From NCBI RefSeq assembly GCF_000758605.1, contig NZ_CP009282.1, forward strand, positions 6,758,001 to 6,822,000: DNA of 64,000 bases, read 5' to 3'. Shown one piece after another: positions 59,201 through 64,000 of the stretch. The notes beneath the pieces are model-generated. The model saw only the letters and a program-made list of their open reading frames with translations, was not told the DNA's origin and did no database searches. The DNA is from Paenibacillus sp. FSL R5-0912 (lineage in GTDB: Bacteria > Bacillota > Bacilli > Paenibacillales > Paenibacillaceae). The position numbers and the translations under genes are program-made. Numbering within the stretch: the first letter of the stretch is position 1; every line of letters begins with the position of its first letter.

Positions 59201-60325
59201 ATCCGTGACGAACACGGTAGTTGTTCCGGCGCTTACCCCCGTCAGCTCTCCGTAGCGGTCCACCGCAGCAATACTCCCGTCCTCCGTTCCCCACCGGATG
59301 CCTGTATCGGTATTGTCCTGTGGGGTTACCGAGGCATGTAACAGCACACGGGAGCCTGCGGGCACCGTCCGCTCCAGCGGAGCCAGCATGATGGCCGTGA
59401 TCGGATCTTCATACACAGCTACCGTAGCCGTTACCGCCGGAAGCCCCTCATTCGGCTGTGCCGTCACCGTAGTGACTCCCTGACGGATGCCTGTCACAAT
59501 ACCGTTGCCATCCACCGCTGCCACCTCTGCATTGCCGGTAGACCAGACAGCGCTCTGATCCGTAGCATCCGCAGGTGTGAACTGGAGCGGCAATGGCAGC
59601 TTGGCGCCTCTGCGCAGCTCGTAAGCCGCCTGGGAGAAGGCTGCACTTATCGCCTTCTTGTATCCGCTTACAATAAAATTGTCAAAGCCTATCTTGCCGA
59701 TGCTGTCCTTGTAAAATCCCATATAGAAGGAGGTTAATGCTCCTCCCTCGGCCATCGGCTCATTCGTTAGTAGACGGCTGCCGTCAATGGACAGATCGAA
59801 GCTGTGGCTGCCGCCGTCGAGCGCCAGGCGCAGATCATACCATACGCCGGCCGAAATTGGCAGCACTGAGGTCCATGATCCGGCACCTTTCTTCATATAG
59901 CTGAATGCGCCATTGTTAATTGCGAATTTCACTAGCGGAACAGAACCGCTCTGCGGGGTAGGCAGGTAGATCACCGCTCCCGTCTGCTCTGCTCGGAACG
60001 AATAACTTAACATGCTTCTGTACGTAACATCCGTAACGGATCTGCTTATATTGTAGCTGCTTGCCGTTTTGGCTGCCTGATGAAGCTCCAGCAGCTTGCC
60101 GGCATAGCCTTCCCAGGCCTGCACAGCCACGCTCACCCCCTGCGGCGGCGTCTTGATCGACCAGCCGGCCGGCTTCGCACCGGGACTATAAGATTCAAAG
60201 GTCTCCTCCAGCTTATAATTACTATCCGCCCGGGCCACAGAACCAAGGTCTGCCGGGAGCAGGCCCATCAGCAGAATCATAATGATAGCGTATACAAAAT
60301 ATGATTTTGGACTTGATTTTCTCAT
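56249..60325 (-). CDS. Secreted right-handed beta-helix protein with Big2 domains (possible GH141-like)
   Basis: 1358 residues. Signal peptide (about 1-33, ending VARA), concanavalin-like domain (about 36-225), two bacterial Ig-like Big2 domains (about 230-390), a parallel beta-helix (about 400-960) that begins LYVAPGGDDSNNGTEAAPF and RTVARAQEAVRLL and carries many NN(x)I-type turns, two more Big2 domains (about 1000-1165) and a C-terminal beta-sandwich (about 1180-1358). The opening motif is typical of beta-helix glycosidases or lyases, including GH141 fucosidases/xylanases; catalytic residues are not assigned. No cell-wall anchor seen. I start at ATG 60325 with a GGTGG site. Confidence 0.78.
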   Translation of the reverse strand: MRKSSPKSYFVYAIIMILLMGLLPADLGSVARADSNYKLEETFESYSPGAKPAGWSIKTPPQGVSVAVQAWEGYAGKLLELHQAAKTASSYNISRSVTDVTYRSMLSYSFRAEQTGAVIYLPTPQSGSVPLVKFAINNGAFSYMKKGAGSWTSVLPISAGVWYDLRLALDGGSHSFDLSIDGSRLLTNEPMAEGGALTSFYMGFYKDSIGKIGFDNFIVSGYKKAISAAFSQAAYELRRGAKLPLPLQFTPADATDQSAVWSTGNAEVAAVDGNGIVTGIRQGVTTVTAQPNEGLPAVTATVAVYEDPITAIMLAPLERTVPAGSRVLLHASVTPQDNTDTGIRWGTEDGSIAAVDRYGELTGVSAGTTTVFVTDETGSVRAETSVIVTGRTTGQELYVAPGGDDSNNGTEAAPFRTVARAQEAVRLLNEDMDSDIIVNLREGTYTLSEPLEFTPEDSGTNGYFVTYRSYPGEQAAISGGRPVTGWTVFDSAKGIYRANAGTGLTTRQLFIDGIRAVRARSAAGLVNPVKTATGYTSDNTELAGWGNTSDMEMVFNELWTNSRIKVESITSSGGKAQIGLQEPGRSAVFNRGLTSATVPVYYENAFELLDEPGEWYYNRVEGMLYYKPRAWEDLSTADVVVPVLEQLATVYGISADEPVRNLNFEGLKFMYTTWNRPSTAAGHSDSQNNHLRYPSISDELTDAAVMLELTNTVNFRNNEFTKLGITAVRMQNGVQNSRIEGNRFYDISGSALNVGQPNSGDRNIYHPADHRLLMKNNDVLNNVIHDIGIDYKSASAVSAGYPVDMDISHNEMYNLPYSGTHIGYGWDKLFDAATRNVKIQNNLIYDLMGMGLRDGGAIYSLGPTGATAAEKNLVSGNYIRNQMDGNSALYTDEGSAYWKFEHNVIDLKDTPLWHSPLRWAMAYVPTIHDVDFVNNYTTTDGYTNNGRKVLFADNTVQPDAQWPQAAMPIIDQAGLRPEYASAAEGQVSRWSLAPVKLTAGGSEQVSIQAMDGKDRPQGKETSSFYYNSLDPAVASVNATGEVTGLSQGQTKLIVSIINGSILRTITTDVFVGDTLAAVRLEGHDGNVAYVHEGADMQLQPYGETLFGNREELEEVTYTSSDPSIVSVSGNGLLTAHQTGSATLTLSAGYLGTVTQGQYEVKVWNEASTYDHTLMAELQDPEGWYVSATANGLKETGADSLTLRAPGGHAIYQNRKYQNELLDFNMKINDSAVSSNWYALMLNNQSKELSYSTGSMYLVVIGTSGIELHRFNEGVRTVIYGKIDGLTSLGGPAIPNTAITFGEQSRVQLGAFQESGGVRLILKADGVQVFSYLDTAAGAIGEAGYFGLISRNASTELGY

Positions 60326-60456
60326 AATAGCCACCTTTCCGTATGGAAGCAAGTATAGCGGTTCTAGTACAACATTAGAGCTACAGAAGTGAATTCATTC
60401 AACCATGCAGCAATTTATGAAGTTTAATTTGAAGTGAACATTCAATGATATCAATG

Positions 60457-60644
60457 ATAGTTGTATAATGTGCAATTAAAAACAGTCAAAAGGAAGGCTT
60501 GCCCTCTTATAGCTGTAGTCTGTACAACTAAATCTGCCCGAATGGGTGAAGCCAAGGTGCAAATGGCAGTTTAATTGTATGAAATACAACTAAACAGATA
60601 TTCGGTGGTACATCAGACGATTTAGTTGTACAAAGTGCAATTAA
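60457..60644. repeat. Four-box palindrome array 2
   Basis: Four palindromes of the form TTG, 9 bases, CAA at 60457-60480, 60508-60533, 60569-60595 and 60621-60644, with triplet spacings of 52, 62 and 51 bp. Arms are mostly TTTAGTTG/CAATTAA. The loop of the last box (TACAAAGTG) is identical to that of the last box in array 1. It lies between the unknown 591-residue gene and the beta-helix gene, in the leader of the latter. Confidence 0.75.
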
Positions 60645-60691
60645 GAGTAAGCATACGTCAGTCATTACATTAATCGGCTTGAACTGCGTTG

Positions 60692-62467
60692 TTACGGTGC
60701 GTAAGGATCAACGCTGAGCTGAACCGGCGGCTGATTGCCCGCCGCCAGCACAATGTCCCGCGCCCGGGCCCAAGGCTCCCGCGGCACCTCACGGTCATCC
60801 GTCTCGAAGTCATCGATCCGCACCGTATCCAGCAGCCTGCGGACATCACCAGCTTCCGCTGCTTCGTCCAGACATATCACCGCCCAGCCCGCTTCCAGGC
60901 GGGGCTGCGCCAGAACGGTGCTGTCCCCGGAATAGAGGACCTGGCGGAGCCTGATCCTCCCTTCCTCCCGCACCACCGTAACAGGCAGCCCGGCGCGCGC
61001 CTCCGCCCCGGCACAAATACCCCTCAGCGCTGTGATCGCCACCGCACAGCCCGGATAATGCAGCACCAGCCATTCCTTGTCCCCGGCTGTATTCATTACA
61101 CGCGCTATTTCTCCGTCATAGCGGTGGATGACCCATTCATCCGCAATCTCGGCTGCCCGGTTATGCAGCCGGGTCATGCTGCGGACCACCAGCAGGGCAT
61201 TGCCCTGCTGGGCCGAACGTGTCTCCACCTCCGGGTACAGCGGTTCCGCAAACAGCGCAGGCATCAGATAGGCCGTGCGGTAATCCTCCGCCGGATGTGT
61301 CCGCACCGATGCGGAATCATCCACATACCAGCGCAGATAGGACACCTGCTGATCCTTCACGCTGAAGCTGACCGGGAAGCTCTGCCAGCCCAGCCCCCAG
61401 GTGGGATGCTGGTAGCTTCCGGGCATGACCGGGAAGCGGTTGATGCTGCCCAGACGGGTATGCTGTCCGATCCAGGTATAGGAACGGGCAGCATCGAAGA
61501 TCCGCTCCTCAAGAACCCTGGGCACAGGCTGCGCAGACGGAGAGTCTACTCCCTGAAGGAAATCATCTTCGAACAGGAGCAGCGTTGCCACATCATTGAG
61601 TGAAAACTTCTCTTCTACCAGACGGCCCAGCCCCGTCACACCGGCAATCGGCCACAGCAGGCTCTGCCGCTTCGTCTCTCCCCGGAAGTTGTAGCTGCGG
61701 ATGGACGGAACCAGTTCCCCGCCGTCATGGAAGACAAGAATGTTCTTCAGTGCCTCCATCCGCTCTGACAGCCGTCCGGCGAGCTCCCGGTCATGCTCCT
61801 GCAGAACAGAACCGGCAATCCTCAGCGCATTCATCATCACCCCTTGATAGACCAGGCTGATGTTCTCCCCCCAGCCCCAGCCCCGGCGGACCGTATATTC
61901 TTCCCATCTGCGGAAGTAAGCGATTGCGGTCTGCAGAGACTCAGGCTCACCCAGGAAGTGTGCGATGGCCAGCAGCATGGCGCCGTCGCTCATCGTCTTG
62001 TTCGGGTAGAACAGCTCCGGCGTCCGGCATTCCTGAGAGAACCAGGCCGCCGCATGGCTGAACATCCGCTGGATCACCTCCAGGTGACTGTCCGGGAATA
62101 CACCGGGATCACAGAGACGTACAACGACAAGCGGCATGAGGATAAAAAACGCCGCATTGGAATCCTGAATCATGCTCTCCTCCCGGTACCAGAGAAACCC
62201 TCCGTAATCCGGATGCTCCGGGTCTGTAAACTGCAGCCCGGCAATCGCTTCAAGCATCTCCAGTCCGGCCTGTTCATCCAGCCGACCCAGCAATGTGCCG
62301 TAAGCATAATACCCAGCCGAGAACCGGGCTTCGTGGCAGTACGGCAGCTTGGAGACCTGCCGGGTATGACCCGGCCAGTCGTAACGGACCAGCCCCTCCT
62401 CGACCACAATATCCTCCGAGGCAGCCGCATAGCTCTGCTCCAGAATCTCTCTGACCTGATTATTCAA
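60692..62467 (-). CDS. Protein of unknown function, probably alpha-helical toroid enzyme
   Basis: 591 residues, cytoplasmic, no signal peptide. The first 400 residues are rich in helices and aromatic motifs of the type seen in (alpha/alpha)6 toroids of glycosidases and lyases (YCHEARFSAGYYAYGTLLG, FLWYREESMIQDSNAAFFIL, GWGWGENISLVYQGVMMNAL); the last 170 look like beta strands. I do not recognise the family. The start is TTG at 62467 with GGGGG about 9 bases before it. It lies 31 bp after the binding-protein gene, so it probably acts on the imported ligand, as a lyase or hydrolase; this is inference. Confidence 0.65.
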   Translation of the reverse strand: MNNQVREILEQSYAAASEDIVVEEGLVRYDWPGHTRQVSKLPYCHEARFSAGYYAYGTLLGRLDEQAGLEMLEAIAGLQFTDPEHPDYGGFLWYREESMIQDSNAAFFILMPLVVVRLCDPGVFPDSHLEVIQRMFSHAAAWFSQECRTPELFYPNKTMSDGAMLLAIAHFLGEPESLQTAIAYFRRWEEYTVRRGWGWGENISLVYQGVMMNALRIAGSVLQEHDRELAGRLSERMEALKNILVFHDGGELVPSIRSYNFRGETKRQSLLWPIAGVTGLGRLVEEKFSLNDVATLLLFEDDFLQGVDSPSAQPVPRVLEERIFDAARSYTWIGQHTRLGSINRFPVMPGSYQHPTWGLGWQSFPVSFSVKDQQVSYLRWYVDDSASVRTHPAEDYRTAYLMPALFAEPLYPEVETRSAQQGNALLVVRSMTRLHNRAAEIADEWVIHRYDGEIARVMNTAGDKEWLVLHYPGCAVAITALRGICAGAEARAGLPVTVVREEGRIRLRQVLYSGDSTVLAQPRLEAGWAVICLDEAAEAGDVRRLLDTVRIDDFETDDREVPREPWARARDIVLAAGNQPPVQLSVDPYAP

Positions 62468-62498
62468 CTCCGTCCGCCCCCTATGCTGGAATTCACAT

Positions 62499-64000
62499 TT
62501 ATTCAGCCGCGCTTAGCTGCTTGCCCATCTCATAAATATCCTTCAGCATGATGGCATCCGCTTTATTATCCTGATACCAGGTTGCATAGAACTCATCGAC
62601 CTTGGTTCCGCCGGCCTTCTCCCAGACTCCCTTGGCTTCCTCAATGAACTGGTCCACCGAAGCCGGATCGGAGCTGACGATGGCCTGCATGGCCCGGTCG
62701 AGGATTGTTTTATTCGCATTGGTGTTGATCTGGGTCAGATCCTGCGGCAGCAGCGGCAGGAAGGCCTTTTGCGTAATACCGACGATCGGACGGTCCGGGT
62801 TCATGTACAGCTTCTCGGCCATTTCATAGATTGCGATGAAATCCTGCTCAGCCGTTGTAGGGTTCACCTTGTTCTTCAGCCCATAATTCTTGCCGATCAG
62901 CGGAGTGAGCATGCCCATATCGCGGTTGTACTCCAGCTCCTTTTTGTTCTTCTCCGGATCGATCACCTCAGCGCGGCCGTCGGCTGTCTTGTTGTAATGC
63001 ACGCCCTCGATACCGTTCTGAATCGTAGTGGTGTATTCACTTGTAACCATGAAATCAATCATCTTCATGACGGATTCCGGATCTTTGGCCGCGGCATTCA
63101 CCATGCCGGTCATCTGAATCGGAGTGGTCAGCGTCGGGCTGAACTGCCCGAATTCCGTTGTCGGCAGGGCAATCGGAATGACCTCGGCTTCAGGGACATT
63201 CTTTTTCAGCGTCTCATACGTACTGACATCGGCCCCGTTGCCCCCGTATATCCCCAGCTTGCCGGAGATCCAGTCCTGCTTCTGCTTCTCGCCGTTCTTG
63301 TCGGTGACGAAATCCTTATCCGCCACACCCGCCGCATACAGCTCCTTCTGGAAGGAGATCGCCGCCTTGATCCGGTCCCAGTCATGCACAACCTTGTCAT
63401 TCTCCAGTACCCAAGGGTATTGATCCTCGCCGAACAGCGTAAACCCGGTGCCGAACATGTTGTTCAGAATAATTCCGGCTACGAAGCTGAGCCCGGTCCC
63501 CTGCGTATCCGCTTTGCCGTTGCCGTCCGGGTCCTGTTCAGTGAACGCTTTCGCCACCTTCAGCAGCTCCTCCGGGGTAGTGGGAACCTGCAGGTCCAGC
63601 TTTTTCAGCCAGTCATTGCGGATAAACAGGTAATGCTGCGGACCGAACTGGATCGGACGTCCCACCGTGTACAGCTTGCCGTCCGCCATCGTGCCTGCCT
63701 TGCGGAGCGCCGGATACTTCTCCAGCATCGCCTTATATTCCGTACTGCTACCCGCAATCAGGTCATCCAGCGGAAGGAGCTGCTTCTGGTTGTAGAGCTG
63801 TCCCTGGTAAGCGGTATCAAATTCAAAGATCAGGTCGGGGGCCGACTTCGATGCGAACAGCACATTGAACTTCTGCAGGGATTCGAAACGCGGCACCGTA
63901 ACGTATTTCACATTAACCGGCCCGTTCTCATTGACCCATTTTGTCCAGCGGTTGTCGCTCATCGTCCCCTCTTCTGCAGGTACCGTGCCGCGGTCATACA
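62499..64000 (-). CDS. Solute-binding protein of a sugar ABC transporter (5' end cut by window edge)
   Basis: Binding protein of the large LplA-like type. The frame stays open to the right edge (YDRGTVPAEEGT precedes the first ATG at 63962), so the signal peptide and first strand lie outside. About 500 residues are visible. Typical segments: WTKWVNENGPVNVKYVTVPR, DPDGNGKADTQGTG (a Ca-like loop), MIDFMVTSEYTTTIQNGIEG. It is the first visible gene of the second glycan unit and probably follows its permease genes outside the window. Related but not close to the binding protein at 27272. Confidence 0.85.
   Translation of the reverse strand, partial: YDRGTVPAEEGTMSDNRWTKWVNENGPVNVKYVTVPRFESLQKFNVLFASKSAPDLIFEFDTAYQGQLYNQKQLLPLDDLIAGSSTEYKAMLEKYPALRKAGTMADGKLYTVGRPIQFGPQHYLFIRNDWLKKLDLQVPTTPEELLKVAKAFTEQDPDGNGKADTQGTGLSFVAGIILNNMFGTGFTLFGEDQYPWVLENDKVVHDWDRIKAAISFQKELYAAGVADKDFVTDKNGEKQKQDWISGKLGIYGGNGADVSTYETLKKNVPEAEVIPIALPTTEFGQFSPTLTTPIQMTGMVNAAAKDPESVMKMIDFMVTSEYTTTIQNGIEGVHYNKTADGRAEVIDPEKNKKELEYNRDMGMLTPLIGKNYGLKNKVNPTTAEQDFIAIYEMAEKLYMNPDRPIVGITQKAFLPLLPQDLTQINTNANKTILDRAMQAIVSSDPASVDQFIEEAKGVWEKAGGTKVDEFYATWYQDNKADAIMLKDIYEMGKQLSAAE

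Noticed and set aside
1..64000. tRNA, rRNA, insertion sequences, prophage or integrase genes
   Set aside because: No cloverleaf, rRNA stretch, transposase or integrase motif was found on either strand.

Overview
The window looks like chromosomal DNA of a Paenibacillus-type Firmicute. This rests on gene content and style rather than on a search: strong AGGAGG-type ribosome sites, many TTG starts, LplB/LplC-type sugar ABC permeases, YesM/YesN two-component pairs, an L-box lysine permease, a sigma-B operon and many plant-polysaccharide genes. I see no rRNA, tRNA, CRISPR, phage or insertion sequence. Most genes lie on the minus strand.

Region 1 (1-9.1 kb, minus strand) is a general-stress signalling operon. 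In transcription order it holds a receiver-PP2C phosphatase (RsbY-like), a membrane hybrid kinase with three receiver domains (RsbK-like), a CheR-type methyltransferase (RsbM-like), a second soluble hybrid kinase, then rsbV, rsbW and sigB (cut by the left edge). A sigma-B-like promoter lies just before rsbV. Region 2 (9.3-11.3 kb) holds small stress genes, two of them behind matching sigma-B-like promoters, which suggests a local regulon.

Region 3 (11.5-24.4 kb) is mixed housekeeping: an NlpC/P60 wall hydrolase, a CDF metal exporter, an ABC-F ATPase, a metallo-hydrolase, a CvfC-like HEAT protein, a lysine-riboswitch-controlled permease, a MerR/nitroreductase divergent pair with an operator inside a 19-bp promoter spacer, a transglutaminase-like protein, and an unassigned multi-hairpin element at 21.3-21.6 kb.

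Region 4 (24.8-39.7 kb) is a sugar-use block: YesN/YesM-type two-component system, LplB/LplC-type permeases, a lipoprotein binding protein and a GH95 enzyme, followed by xylB, xylA and the divergent ROK repressor xylR, with candidate cre and xyl operator sites. Region 5 (39.9-44.4 kb) is redox and metal homeostasis: small membrane protein, GNAT, glutaredoxin, trxB with a PerR-like box, and a P1B-4 metal ATPase behind a Fur-like box and a tandem array of degenerate Fur-like boxes.

Region 6 (45-64 kb) is a second glycan-use block: GH94 phosphorylase, a large GH2 enzyme, a small unknown protein, a divergent AraC regulator that is probably leaderless, a membrane AraC-type sensor regulator, a large secreted beta-helix protein, an unrecognised 591-residue protein and a binding protein cut by the right edge. 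Two arrays of four short palindromes with almost identical spacing flank the sensor/beta-helix gene pair. The enzymes of regions 4 and 6, with xylose use, suggest uptake and breakdown of hemicellulose-type oligosaccharides.
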